64,000 nt of DNA from Candidatus Marimicrobium litorale (GTDB taxonomy: Bacteria; Pseudomonadota; Gammaproteobacteria; Pseudomonadales; Halieaceae): the NCBI RefSeq assembly GCF_026262645.1, contig NZ_SHNO01000001.1:806001-870000 (forward strand), in the 5' to 3' direction. Shown here in pieces: positions 17,664 through 27,209 of this stretch. The notes under the pieces are model-generated. The model was not told where the DNA came from. It worked only from the letters and a program-made list of their open reading frames with translations, and did no database searches. How positions within the stretch are numbered: position 1 is the first letter of the stretch; every line of letters starts with the position of its first letter. The position numbers were made by a program, and so were the translations under genes.

Positions 17664-20063
17664 TCAGGCGTCTCCTGATCCCTCGTTTGAAGCTAGCGGG
17701 ACAAAGAAGACGTACTTGGTACCAACACCCTCGGTGGATTCGAGAGACAGATCAAGGTCCAGAGATCGACTAATCTTATTAACAATTGAGAGGCCCAGTC
17801 CGAGGCCCGATGTATGTATGGTGTCTCCCCGAAGACGGACGACTTCGTTGAATATGAGATCTTTCTGAGCCTGAGACAGGCCCTGTCCGGTATCCATGAC
17901 AGAAAATCGAATCTTGCCATCAACGCGCGCTGCTATGCAACTTACCGTTCCGTTTGTTGTGAAACGTGCAGCGTTAATGAGCAGATTCCTGATCAAACGC
18001 ATGATCAGCTCTGGATCGGAGTGCGCAGTGCACCTTTCGAGGTGCAATCTCCAGTTCAAGCCTTTTTCGCGGCATAAGGGACCAATTTCCTTATCGATTC
18101 GTCGCGAAATCTCTTCTAACTCGAAATCACGTGCATGAATTTCGAAGCTGCCATCCTGAAACATTCCGACATCCATTAATGTATCAAAGTGTACGGACAT
18201 CTCTGCAATACTGGTTTTCAGACTTGCGATAAGCGGCAAAGTCTCCTTGAGGGGGCTGGAAAGTAAGAGTGTATCTGCGAGTATGCTTAGCGCATACAAC
18301 GGTTGCTTGATATCGTGACTGGCTGCAGCCATAAAGTAGGACTTTGCCTCGTTAGCGGCCCGAGCCTTGTGCAGCGCGTCCAGTGTCTTTTCCATCTCTG
18401 CCTTGAGATTGCGCCGTGAAAATATTCGCTCCATCAAAACAGAGCTGAGACCAATACCCAGTGCAAATACGAGCAACAGGGCACCCCACGGAACAAGTGA
18501 GCGAAATTGATTTTCGAAGTCACGCCCCTGCACCGCAAAAACTCGCCACTGGCTATCACCGAAGACAATGTCGGCTGCACCGTGAGGTTTCCTGGCCAGC
18601 TCAATTGCGTTTGGCTCTATGGATTTTTGGGAATCCACTTCCTCTGCGCCCGGTGTGTGAGAATAATGCCAGTCACCCTCCCCGATTCCTGCGACTTCAA
18701 AAATATGCAAATCAATTCCGGGAAGCGTATCCAGTAACGCCAATTTCAATATTCCCTGCAGGGGGTATACACCACACGCCGCGCCGAGAAGAAGGCGTGC
18801 GCCCTTTGTATTTAATGTTACGCGACTAGCCACTCGGAACACCGCAGCGCAGATCTGCAGGGCCGGTTGCTCTAGCATTCCACTATGGCTCATTGCAATG
18901 GGAGCCACCATGCTGCTTTCGCCGGATTTTGATGCGCGCTCTATAGCCAGCCGCGTCGATGGATTTGAGCCGAGGTCATAACCCAGGTCTGCTGCACTCG
19001 CACCAAGAGGCGAGTAGATATATTGCAGGGGATAGTAGTCCTTCCGGATACCCACGGACTTTCTGTCCCCTCCCCTGTTCCGCTCAAACACGCGGATGTT
19101 CGGATATCCAAACGAACGCATTTCACGTTCCCACACGCTGACATCATCGATAATCGGCGCCCAACTCACGCTAAAAATCGTCGGGTGCCCCGGCGTATTC
19201 ATGTGCAAGGCCTCGGTGTAAAGCAGAAATTCGCTGGCATCCAGATGCTCTTCGGATGCTGACACGAGTGCCTCGATGGACTTCATGTCCCTGCCTGCGC
19301 GTTGCAGTGTTCTTTGTATACTGTCGGCGCTTACAAGCGCCTCGCGCTTCAGCACTGCCGACATGTCGGCGCCCTCCTGCTGCCACAAAAACGCAAAGCC
19401 AAGCGTGGCAATCAGGCCAAGGAAAGCGTTCAGTAAGGTAGGGCCGGGAATGAGGCCCACCGGGGTACGATTAAATAACCCTCCGCCCAAACGTCGCACA
19501 ATCGCGTACCCCACGGGTGTTACTGTCAGCATCCCGCAGAAGTTGCCCAACCACCACATGGCGAAGGTAATAGCCACAGAGTCCCATGGCATTAACCCTG
19601 TCGCAAACAGGCTTGCCGCGCCTGCGACAGCAGCGATAGAACTGGATGCCGCCATTAGCAGCGAGCCTTTAAAGATATCGCTGGAACAGCCATAAATTGG
19701 CGCACTGGGCGCATAGCGCCGTAATAGCACCGCTGCTACCATGGCACTTAAAACAGAGCCGAGCGCGATAAAAAGGCTGGAGAAAACCAGGACTAGTGAC
19801 GACAATCCGGATAATTCGACCAGATTGCTCACGGCAGCTCCGACAAGAATTCCTGCAATCGCTCGGTTGCCGTATAAAAGCAATGCAGCCAACGCGATGC
19901 CGGTGGGTGGCCAGAATACGCTGGCAAGCGAATGAGGCAGTAGTGTAAACAACGCACCCAGTTGCGCGCCCAGAAAGTAAAGCAGGGCAATGCTGATGGT
20001 CATCCTGAAATATTGGGAAATGCGGAGTGAAGAAATCATGCGTGCGCCGTCGGTGACGAACAT
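17664..20063 (-). CDS. MASE1-CHASE sensor histidine kinase (downstream paralog)
   Basis: This is a 799-aa membrane kinase. A MASE1-type multi-helix sensor (about 15-220, with FLGAQLGALFTLLP and FWPPTGIALAALLLYGNRA) is followed by a periplasmic CHASE domain (about 240-510). One more transmembrane helix (around 525-545) leads to the kinase core. The H-box AAASHDIKQPLYAL places the phospho-acceptor at His583. The HATPase domain has an N-box (LIRNLLINAARFT), a G1 box (DTGQGLS) and an intact G2 box (GLGLGLSIV). No receiver domain or response-regulator gene is nearby. It lies 59 bp downstream of a close paralog in the same orientation. The ligand is unknown. Confidence 0.9.
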   Translation of the reverse strand: MFVTDGARMISSLRISQYFRMTISIALLYFLGAQLGALFTLLPHSLASVFWPPTGIALAALLLYGNRAIAGILVGAAVSNLVELSGLSSLVLVFSSLFIALGSVLSAMVAAVLLRRYAPSAPIYGCSSDIFKGSLLMAASSSIAAVAGAASLFATGLMPWDSVAITFAMWWLGNFCGMLTVTPVGYAIVRRLGGGLFNRTPVGLIPGPTLLNAFLGLIATLGFAFLWQQEGADMSAVLKREALVSADSIQRTLQRAGRDMKSIEALVSASEEHLDASEFLLYTEALHMNTPGHPTIFSVSWAPIIDDVSVWEREMRSFGYPNIRVFERNRGGDRKSVGIRKDYYPLQYIYSPLGASAADLGYDLGSNPSTRLAIERASKSGESSMVAPIAMSHSGMLEQPALQICAAVFRVASRVTLNTKGARLLLGAACGVYPLQGILKLALLDTLPGIDLHIFEVAGIGEGDWHYSHTPGAEEVDSQKSIEPNAIELARKPHGAADIVFGDSQWRVFAVQGRDFENQFRSLVPWGALLLVFALGIGLSSVLMERIFSRRNLKAEMEKTLDALHKARAANEAKSYFMAAASHDIKQPLYALSILADTLLLSSPLKETLPLIASLKTSIAEMSVHFDTLMDVGMFQDGSFEIHARDFELEEISRRIDKEIGPLCREKGLNWRLHLERCTAHSDPELIMRLIRNLLINAARFTTNGTVSCIAARVDGKIRFSVMDTGQGLSQAQKDLIFNEVVRLRGDTIHTSGLGLGLSIVNKISRSLDLDLSLESTEGVGTKYVFFVPLASNEGSGDA

Positions 20064-20122
20064 TCGTAGATGCCACTCGGTCGCAGAAAGCGATTTTTTG
20101 CGGTGGTGGCTTTGAACCCCAC

Positions 20123-22519
20123 TTAGGAATTATCCCCGGAGGTTAAAGATCTCTGCAGCTCAAAGCGGAATTGCGTCCCTATTGTTGCAGAGGTGTTCAC
20201 TTCAATGGTGAGCTCCAAGGCCCTGCTAATCCTGTTTACGATTGAAAAGCCAAGCTGCATTTCTGAACTATCGATCACATTCTGGCGAGATGCGGTATTT
20301 GTCTGCCCTATTAAAAATTGCTGCTCTTTGGACAGGCCCGGGCCTGTATCGTATATGCATATTTCGATTGTTTTCTCCGTGGCGCGGGCTATACATGAAA
20401 CGTCGCCTTGCACGGTATAGCTCACGGCATTGATAAGTAGGTTTCTGAGCAGTCGTAGTAAAAGCTCTGGATCAGAGATTACCGCGTAATCGCCTAAATC
20501 GAGGTGCCAACGTAGATTCTTTTCGTTGCACAACGGTGCCACCTCGAGATCTATTCGCCGGGCCAGCTCATCCATTACGAATTCACCCAGATTAACTTCG
20601 AAGCTCCCGTCCTGAAACCGGCCCATGTCCATTAGGGTGTCGAAGTGCAAAGACATCTCTTTAACGCTCTTACTCACGTTTTCGATGACTGGCCGCATCT
20701 CCTTCTTGAGGTCAGACATTAACAAGGTATCAGTCAGGATGCCCAACGCATAAAGCGGTTGTTTAATATCGTGACTCGCCGCAGCCATAAAATAGGATTT
20801 GGATTCATTTGCAGCATTGGCCTCAGCCAAAGCCGAAACTGTCTTTATCTGCTCCATTTCGATACGCTTTCGCGCAGCTATACGCTCGATCAGAATACTG
20901 CTTAACCCCAAACCAAGAGTCAGAATGAGCAGCAAGGCACTCCACGGTACGCCCGTGCTGAAGCTGCTAATAAAGCTGGAACTTGGCGTCGCGATAACTA
21001 ACCAGCGGTGTCCGGCAAAGCGCACCAGACTCTCCCCATAAAAGTGAGCACGTAATTCCGACGCCACTGGTCTCGGTTCGCCGCTTTTCAGCGCGCCGCT
21101 AGTCGCATTTGAATAGCTGTGATACCACTGCTCTGAATTCGGTAACGATAAGTCGAAGAGACTGAGAGTAATACTCGCTTCGAACTGCGGTATCGCAGCG
21201 TCGAAAACGCTGCCAATATAAAAAACTCCGGTCGCAAACCCAGTAAGATGCTCTGCCCGCTCAGAGCTACTTTCCGGATTAGTGCCCAAACTGTAGATGG
21301 GCAAGCACATGAGCATTGCCGCCATCCTTTTATCAGACTGCACAAGATAAATCGGTGCCATCATACTGGTCAGCCCGGTATCCCGCGCACGCTCCAAAGC
21401 CTTGCGTCGGTTACGCTCTGAACCAAGATCAAAACCCAAAGCTCTATTGTTAACATCGCTCGGGGGGTAAATCAGTTCCACGGGGAAATACTCGTCCCGG
21501 TTACCCACTCTCACCCTACCCCCGTCGACTCCGACCTCAAACAAGATGCTTTCCTTCTCGCCGGCAGCCCGCATACCCCGCTCCCATTCAGGGGGATTTA
21601 TAACTTTGGGCGCCCAGCTTAGCGCCTGAGCACCGGGATAGAGCCCGCGTGAGCCAAATTCTGTCTCACTAAAACGAAGGAACTCAGATTTGTAGAGCCG
21701 ATCATGGGCGTAGACCAGTGCTCGTATAGATTCCAGGTCGCGCCCAGCAGCTTCCAAAGCACGCGTTAAGCTGTTGGCGGCAATACTCGCATCCCTTTGC
21801 AGCGAGCGCGTCAAAGCCTCCCCTTCGTTCACCTTGAGCCAGGCGAATATTGATAATGCAGAGGCGGTGAACACAGCGAGGAGTATCGTCGGGCTGGTAA
21901 TCTTGGCGGGACTCGTTAACGCTATATTCCCCTTGGCCGCCATCTTAAATACTATGAATAGAGGCGCTGTGAAGACAACCATGCCACCGAATTCACCTAA
22001 CCAGTAAATTCCTATTGCGCTATGCACAGCGTCTTCCGGCACCAGGCCCACCGCATCAAACAGGCTGGTGTTTATAAAGGCCGGGATCGCACTGCCCACT
22101 GCCATGCAAGCAGTCCCGATCAACATATCTCGGGCACTGCCCCAAATAGGGGCGGTAGGAGTCAGGAGGCGCATAAGGTAGGCCGTGGTCGCCCCGCCCA
22201 ATATAACAGCGCAAGAGGCGATGATTGCGATGGCAGAGATTGCTCCCGGCGATAGCATATAAAACTGCACAACTGAGGTGGTGAAAGCCCCCAGGAAAAG
22301 GCCAGGGACTGCGCGATTTCCACGCCATAGCAGCCCGGCCAGCGCTAGTCCTGAGGGAATCCACAGCAGGGTCGTCTGAAAACCCTGATTTAACGCAACG
22401 TAAAAACCTAATTGTGCACCGACTATCCACAGTAAGGCGATGCACAGCGTTACAGCGATGTCTTCAGCCTTCAAGCGCACACAAAGCTTCACATTCGCTG
22501 GAGCTCCGCATCGGATCAC
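20123..22519 (-). CDS. MASE1-CHASE sensor histidine kinase with degenerate G2 box
   Basis: This 798-aa paralog of the downstream kinase has the same layout: MASE1 sensor, CHASE domain, last helix, HisKA and HATPase. The start is GTG at 22519. The H-box AAASHDIKQPLYAL is intact, with His583 at the same position as in the paralog. The N-box (LLRNLLINAVSYT) and G1 box (DTGPGLS) are present. In place of the glycine-rich G2 box, however, it reads SSEMQLGFSIV, lacking the GxGxG pattern. ATP-lid function may therefore be reduced, and it might act as a phosphatase or as a heterodimer partner of its neighbour. The pair looks like a tandem duplication that has diverged. That functional reading is inference. 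Confidence 0.88.
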   Translation of the reverse strand: MIRCGAPANVKLCVRLKAEDIAVTLCIALLWIVGAQLGFYVALNQGFQTTLLWIPSGLALAGLLWRGNRAVPGLFLGAFTTSVVQFYMLSPGAISAIAIIASCAVILGGATTAYLMRLLTPTAPIWGSARDMLIGTACMAVGSAIPAFINTSLFDAVGLVPEDAVHSAIGIYWLGEFGGMVVFTAPLFIVFKMAAKGNIALTSPAKITSPTILLAVFTASALSIFAWLKVNEGEALTRSLQRDASIAANSLTRALEAAGRDLESIRALVYAHDRLYKSEFLRFSETEFGSRGLYPGAQALSWAPKVINPPEWERGMRAAGEKESILFEVGVDGGRVRVGNRDEYFPVELIYPPSDVNNRALGFDLGSERNRRKALERARDTGLTSMMAPIYLVQSDKRMAAMLMCLPIYSLGTNPESSSERAEHLTGFATGVFYIGSVFDAAIPQFEASITLSLFDLSLPNSEQWYHSYSNATSGALKSGEPRPVASELRAHFYGESLVRFAGHRWLVIATPSSSFISSFSTGVPWSALLLILTLGLGLSSILIERIAARKRIEMEQIKTVSALAEANAANESKSYFMAAASHDIKQPLYALGILTDTLLMSDLKKEMRPVIENVSKSVKEMSLHFDTLMDMGRFQDGSFEVNLGEFVMDELARRIDLEVAPLCNEKNLRWHLDLGDYAVISDPELLLRLLRNLLINAVSYTVQGDVSCIARATEKTIEICIYDTGPGLSKEQQFLIGQTNTASRQNVIDSSEMQLGFSIVNRISRALELTIEVNTSATIGTQFRFELQRSLTSGDNS

Positions 22520-22574
22520 TGCTCGCCATAAAACAGCGGTCTAGCGCAGGGTATTGGATAAATACACGCTCAAT

Positions 22575-24302
22575 CTAGTGAATCGCCGACTGTGATTGGG
22601 GGCCGCGCACGAGTTTGCCGGGCATCGCACCCGTATCTTTGCTGTCCTGTCGAATTATCTCGCCGCTGCAAAGTGTGTATCGGTACCCGTCGACTTTCTG
22701 TACCAGCCTGCGCGCGCTGGCAGGTAAATCATAGACCATCTCCGGGGGATGAATTGTCAATTTATCAAAGTCGATAATGTTGATATCCGCTTTCATGCCC
22801 TCGGCGATCAGCCCGCGGTCGCGCATGCCATAAAAATGCGCCGTGCGTTGAGTTTGGTTATGCACCAATTTCTCGATAGGAATACGCGCACCTCGCGTTC
22901 TGTCTCTAGCCCAGTGCGTGAGCAGATAACTTGGCATACTGGCGTCACAAATAAGGCCACAGTGGGCGCCGCCATCAGACAGCCCAAATATCGCGTTGGG
23001 ATGGAGCATCATTTCACGTAAGGCTTCGAAGTCTCCATCTGAGTAGCCCAGCAGCGGCATATAGATAATTCCTTTGCCTGAACGCTCGAGCATAGTGTCA
23101 TAGGCAAGTTCTGCAGGCGTTACCCCCTGCCTCTCTGCCCTAGCAAGAATACTTTTTTCGGGACCTGGCTCGTAATCTATCGGCTCACCAAGCGAAAACA
23201 TGTTGTTCCAGGCTAATAGTGAGCGCGTAAATACCTCTGGTAATTCGCTAAGATCCGGTGGGTTATCAAGTATCTCTCGCCGCAAACCGGGATCATTCAG
23301 CGCGACGACACGTTCAGACAATGGCAGAGATGCCACTGTCTGGTATCCCGCATGCAGAATAAACGGATGCCCTGAACTCTCCCAACTGAACAGGACGCCA
23401 GCAGGACGCTGCGCCACCTGTGGTGTCAGGGTGCCGCCTGCTGCGCGATCTTCTTCGACTGCCGCCAGCAGTCGTTTCCACTGACTTGAATCCTCGTTAT
23501 TTTGCAGGCAGGCGAAGGTGACGGGAAGACCGGTCTCACGGCCGATCTGACGCATCCAGGACAACTCCTCTTCCTCAGGGGCAAGGTCACTCGCCACTTC
23601 GAAGACCCCATAGCCGACCTCTCCCATGGCTCGGCCAATACCAATGACCTCCTCACGGTCCGCTGTGGTACCCGGGGCCAGTTCGCCATCCTTTGCGCGA
23701 TGCAATATCGTGCGCGTTGTAGAAAACCCAAGGGCACCCGCCTCCAGTCCTTCTTTTACGATAGCGGCCATGGCCGTGACGTCTTCCTCTGTAGCCTTCT
23801 CGTTGTTAGCGCCCCGCTTGCCCATGACATAGGTTCGCACAGCGCCATGGGGAACCTGAGTGGCAAAATCAATGGCATGTGGCAATGCCTCGATAGCATC
23901 CATATATTCGGGAAAGGTCTCCCACTTCCACTGTATTCCCTCTGCGAGTGCCGCCCCTGGAATATCTTCGACACCCTCCATTAACTGAATGAGATAGTCT
24001 TCCTTACCTGTTTCTACCGGCGCAAAGCCCACACCACAGTTACCCATAACCACGGTGGTTACACCATTCCAGCTGGAAGGCGTCAGCATAGGATCCCAGG
24101 TGACCTGACCGTCATAATGCGTATGCACGTCAACCCATCCAGGGGTCACAAGTAGCCCGTCAGCGTCTATGTCTTGTCGCGCCTCACCGATATCCGTGCC
24201 TACGGCAACAATACGATCGCCTTTTATCCCGACGTCGCATACTTTGCCGATTGAGCCACTCCCATCAATAACGGTGCCATTACGTATCGCTAAATCAAAC
24301 AT
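22575..24302 (-). CDS. Amidohydrolase family protein (N-acyl-D-amino-acid deacylase-like)
   Basis: This 575-aa metallo-hydrolase has the TIM-barrel amidohydrolase layout. The N-terminal composite domain is followed by GWVDVHTHYDGQVTWDP, with His60 and His62 as metal ligands. TTVVMGNCGVGFAPV is characteristic of the D-aminoacylase branch. DGGAHCG contributes a late metal ligand, and GLIAEGMKADINIIDF is the usual C-terminal return to the small domain. Marine gammaproteobacteria carry several such paralogs, most untested on D-amino-acid substrates, so the true substrate may be another cyclic or acyl amide. It follows the kinase genes on the same strand, 55 bp upstream of them, but need not be functionally linked. 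Confidence 0.88.
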   Translation of the reverse strand: MFDLAIRNGTVIDGSGSIGKVCDVGIKGDRIVAVGTDIGEARQDIDADGLLVTPGWVDVHTHYDGQVTWDPMLTPSSWNGVTTVVMGNCGVGFAPVETGKEDYLIQLMEGVEDIPGAALAEGIQWKWETFPEYMDAIEALPHAIDFATQVPHGAVRTYVMGKRGANNEKATEEDVTAMAAIVKEGLEAGALGFSTTRTILHRAKDGELAPGTTADREEVIGIGRAMGEVGYGVFEVASDLAPEEEELSWMRQIGRETGLPVTFACLQNNEDSSQWKRLLAAVEEDRAAGGTLTPQVAQRPAGVLFSWESSGHPFILHAGYQTVASLPLSERVVALNDPGLRREILDNPPDLSELPEVFTRSLLAWNNMFSLGEPIDYEPGPEKSILARAERQGVTPAELAYDTMLERSGKGIIYMPLLGYSDGDFEALREMMLHPNAIFGLSDGGAHCGLICDASMPSYLLTHWARDRTRGARIPIEKLVHNQTQRTAHFYGMRDRGLIAEGMKADINIIDFDKLTIHPPEMVYDLPASARRLVQKVDGYRYTLCSGEIIRQDSKDTGAMPGKLVRGPQSQSAIH

Positions 24303-24405
24303 GAAACTGTCCCCTTCTGGATGCTAGTCTTGTACCGATTGACGACAAAGATACCTCAAAATACGCCCGGTGAATAACGCGTTTGCAGAGATGGGCGCCG
24401 ACGGT

Positions 24406-25779
24406 CTAACTTCTGGCGGGTATCGCGCGGGGCGGCAAAGCGTCGAGATAAATCGGTAGGCCGTCTCTGGGCTTGGAGATAGGGGACTGCTGCACCGGCA
24501 TTCGATAGGTATCAGGTACCGTCCAACGGTAACGGCGCAGCATTTCAAACATCACCAGTTTTATTTGCATAATGGCAAAATGCAGACCTATGCACATATG
24601 TGCACCGCCGCTAAACGGCACCCAGCAGTAGGCGTGAGTCTTTTGCTCAGCCCGCTCATCGCTGAAACGCTCTGGATCGAATCTCGTCGGATTGCTCCAG
24701 TACTGTTCCATATAGTGAGTGTGAATGGGGTAGGTCACAACCATGGCGCCCGCCGGTATGGTGCTGCCCTCGAAGTCGAAGGATTTTAAACTGTATTTCG
24801 GCAAGGATGAGAGCGGCGGATACATGCGCAAGGCTTCTTTCATCACCCACTCAGTTTGTGGCATTCGCTCCAGGTCATGATAGCTGAGCGCATCCTTGCC
24901 AATCGCCAAAGCTTCCTTCCTCAGCTGGTCCTGCCATTCGGTGTGCTGCGCCAGCGCATATGTCATGCTGGTCAATGCGCTGGTGGTAGTGTCGTGAGCC
25001 GCCATCATGAGAAAAATCATGTGATCCACGACCTCCTCGTCCGTGTACTGATTGCCCTCCTCGTCCGTAGCACGACATAGGAGCGAGAACATGTCATTAC
25101 CCTGCCCCTCACGCTTTCGTTTTATCTGCTGCTGAAAATAGCGGCACATGTAGTGCCTTGCGCGTATGCCGCGCCATAGTATGGTGCCCGGTATAGCAAG
25201 TGGTACGCGAGGCATAGACGCTGCAACAGTGGCCTCAAATGCGCGGCTGATTTTGTGAGCGTCTCCACCTAGCTCCATACCTAGAAAAATCGTGGCGGCC
25301 ATGTCCAGCGTCATCCGCTTGAACAGCGGATATGCCAAGAGGCTGCCACCGGGCTTGAACTCCCATGCCTCCACTGCCGCGTGAACCTGGGGACCCATGT
25401 CTGCCAAATAGCCCTGCAGCACCGGGTTCTTGAAGCCTGCCTGCATTAACCGGCGGTGATAGCGGTGGTCATCGCCGTCGCGCAGCATAAGTCCGTTAGG
25501 AAAGACGCGACCGATGATCATGTCCCAGGCTTTTTTATTGGAAAATATCTGACCTTCATTAACCAGAGCCAAACGATGGGCGTCTGCGCCATACAGATTA
25601 ACGTAACTCTGTCTGCCGATGCGCTGCATGACCGCGTTGCCATAACGCTGCTGCATATCCTGCGCGTGCTCGAGGGGTTGACGGTAGCTTTGCCGAATCA
25701 TGCGAAGCGTTTCGAGGAGACTTACCTTGATAGGGCGCAGAGCGGTACTGCCCTGGTTGACTGCAGTTAGGTCTGCCAT
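24406..25779 (-). CDS. Cytochrome P450
   Basis: This is a 457-aa soluble bacterial P450 monooxygenase. The start at ATG 25779 is chosen because an AAGGGGAAAA Shine-Dalgarno precedes it. The longer frame to 25812 adds 11 unlikely residues. The I-helix has AAHDTTTSALTS, the K-helix ExxR is MKEALRMYPP, and the haem-binding loop is FSGGAHMCIGLHFA with Cys396 as axial ligand. No membrane anchor is visible, so electrons must come from a ferredoxin/reductase pair not found in this window. It diverges from the LLM flavoenzyme gene. Together with the acyl-CoA dehydrogenases further right, it suggests oxidation of a hydrophobic carbon source; the CYP family is not assigned. Confidence 0.95.
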   Translation of the reverse strand: MADLTAVNQGSTALRPIKVSLLETLRMIRQSYRQPLEHAQDMQQRYGNAVMQRIGRQSYVNLYGADAHRLALVNEGQIFSNKKAWDMIIGRVFPNGLMLRDGDDHRYHRRLMQAGFKNPVLQGYLADMGPQVHAAVEAWEFKPGGSLLAYPLFKRMTLDMAATIFLGMELGGDAHKISRAFEATVAASMPRVPLAIPGTILWRGIRARHYMCRYFQQQIKRKREGQGNDMFSLLCRATDEEGNQYTDEEVVDHMIFLMMAAHDTTTSALTSMTYALAQHTEWQDQLRKEALAIGKDALSYHDLERMPQTEWVMKEALRMYPPLSSLPKYSLKSFDFEGSTIPAGAMVVTYPIHTHYMEQYWSNPTRFDPERFSDERAEQKTHAYCWVPFSGGAHMCIGLHFAIMQIKLVMFEMLRRYRWTVPDTYRMPVQQSPISKPRDGLPIYLDALPPRAIPARS

Positions 25780-25962
25780 GGTGTTTTCCCCTTTTGTATA
25801 TGTTGCTAACATAACTTACTCGCTGGTGGATATCATCCGTTGTACAAGTGATATGCTCGCGCGTGGTGCCGCCTTGCATCGATATCGGTTTTTGTGCCGA
25901 TATTGGCTTATTCCGCCGTTCTGTGCGGACGGTATTTAACCGCAAGACAGGAGAATGTGATT

Positions 25963-27012
25963 ATGAAGCTGGGACTGGCACTCACAGAGACAGCCTTTAG
26001 TGCGCAGCCGACAATCGACTTGAACAGAGTTCGGCTGGCGGAATCACTGCAATATGATTCCGTATGGGCCGCAGAAGCATATGGCTGCGATGCAGTGAGC
26101 AGCGTCACCTGGCTGGCCGCTCACACCCAGCGCATAAAGATTGGGACGGCTATTATGCAGATTCCCGCAAGGTCACCCGCTGCAGCCGCAATGACCGCCA
26201 TCGGACTCGATGCTCTGTCCGAGGGCCGCTTTATTCTCGGTCTTGGAGGGTCGGGGCCTCAGGTTGCTGAGGGCTGGCATGGCGTCAGTTATGATAAGCC
26301 CCTACGGCGAACCCGGGAATACGTGGAGATCGTTCGCCAGATACTCGCTCGGCAGCAACCTCTGCGTTATGACGGCTATCACTATCAACTGCCACTTAGC
26401 GGAGCCAATACAACAGGCGCAGGTAAGCCGCTAAAGAGCGTTGCCCATACAAACCCCGAACAGAACATCTATCTCGCGTCTATCACGCCCGGAGGATTGC
26501 GCCTGGCGGCTGAAATTGCCGACGGCGTCATCCTGTCCTTTATCGACCCGGAGGACACTGCCGACATCGTAGATCGCTATCTCGCCGAGGGCTTTGCTCG
26601 CGAATCCGCAAAGTGCTCCCGTTCGGCGTTTACGGTCAGTACCATGGTGCGCGTGATCGTTGCGGATGATGCAGCAGCGGTGTTCGAGGCCATGAAGCCG
26701 GCAATGGCAAGGCAACTGGGTGGCATGGGTTCACGGCAAAAAAACTTTTACGCTGAGTTTGCCAAACGCATGGGCTACGAGGACGAGGTCGAACAAATCC
26801 AGACCCTGTACCTTAGTGGCGAGAAGGAAAAAGCGTCCCGGGTAGTACCGGAATCTCTGATAGATCGTACATGCTTGATAGGCTCACCAGAACGTATACG
26901 TGAACGGTTGTCGGCCTGGAGAGAAGCGGAGCGCAGAGGGTCTCTAGATCTGATGCTGGTGACCACTGAGCAACCCGAGGCGCTTATTTTACTGGCGGAA
27001 GAATTGCTTTAG
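25963..27012 (+). CDS. LLM-class flavin/F420-dependent oxidoreductase
   Basis: This 349-aa luciferase-like monooxygenase fold enzyme is best started at ATG 25963, which has an ACAGGAG Shine-Dalgarno. The longer frame to 25894 lies in promoter sequence. Blocks include LGLALTETAFS at the first strand, YDSVWAAEAYGCDAVS, the RSPAAAAMTAIGLDALSEGRFILGLG region split across residues about 75-100, and the C-terminal GSPERIRERLSAWREA. Members use reduced FMN or F420 to oxidise or reduce small molecules. No F420 biosynthesis gene is seen here. The gene is divergent from the P450. The cofactor and substrate remain undetermined. Confidence 0.88.
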   Translation: MKLGLALTETAFSAQPTIDLNRVRLAESLQYDSVWAAEAYGCDAVSSVTWLAAHTQRIKIGTAIMQIPARSPAAAAMTAIGLDALSEGRFILGLGGSGPQVAEGWHGVSYDKPLRRTREYVEIVRQILARQQPLRYDGYHYQLPLSGANTTGAGKPLKSVAHTNPEQNIYLASITPGGLRLAAEIADGVILSFIDPEDTADIVDRYLAEGFARESAKCSRSAFTVSTMVRVIVADDAAAVFEAMKPAMARQLGGMGSRQKNFYAEFAKRMGYEDEVEQIQTLYLSGEKEKASRVVPESLIDRTCLIGSPERIRERLSAWREAERRGSLDLMLVTTEQPEALILLAEELL

Positions 27013-27209
27013 TTACTGGTGCTGCGCGCCATGTAACAGGTAGCAAACCTGTCACCGCCCGTTGTTAAATGATACAAAATGAGCGGCCGTGATAGGTGCA
27101 GAAGCCGGACCGCATTGACAAAAATTTGGCTCCATGTAACGCTACGACGCGATCAATATTCTCCGGCGAATCCTTTTTAACAGCGTGAAAAATCCGAGGC
27201 GAACAAGGC

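Noticed and set aside
27039-27055. Hairpin ACAGGT/ACCTGT after the LLM gene as a terminator
   Set aside because: No T-tract follows on either strand.
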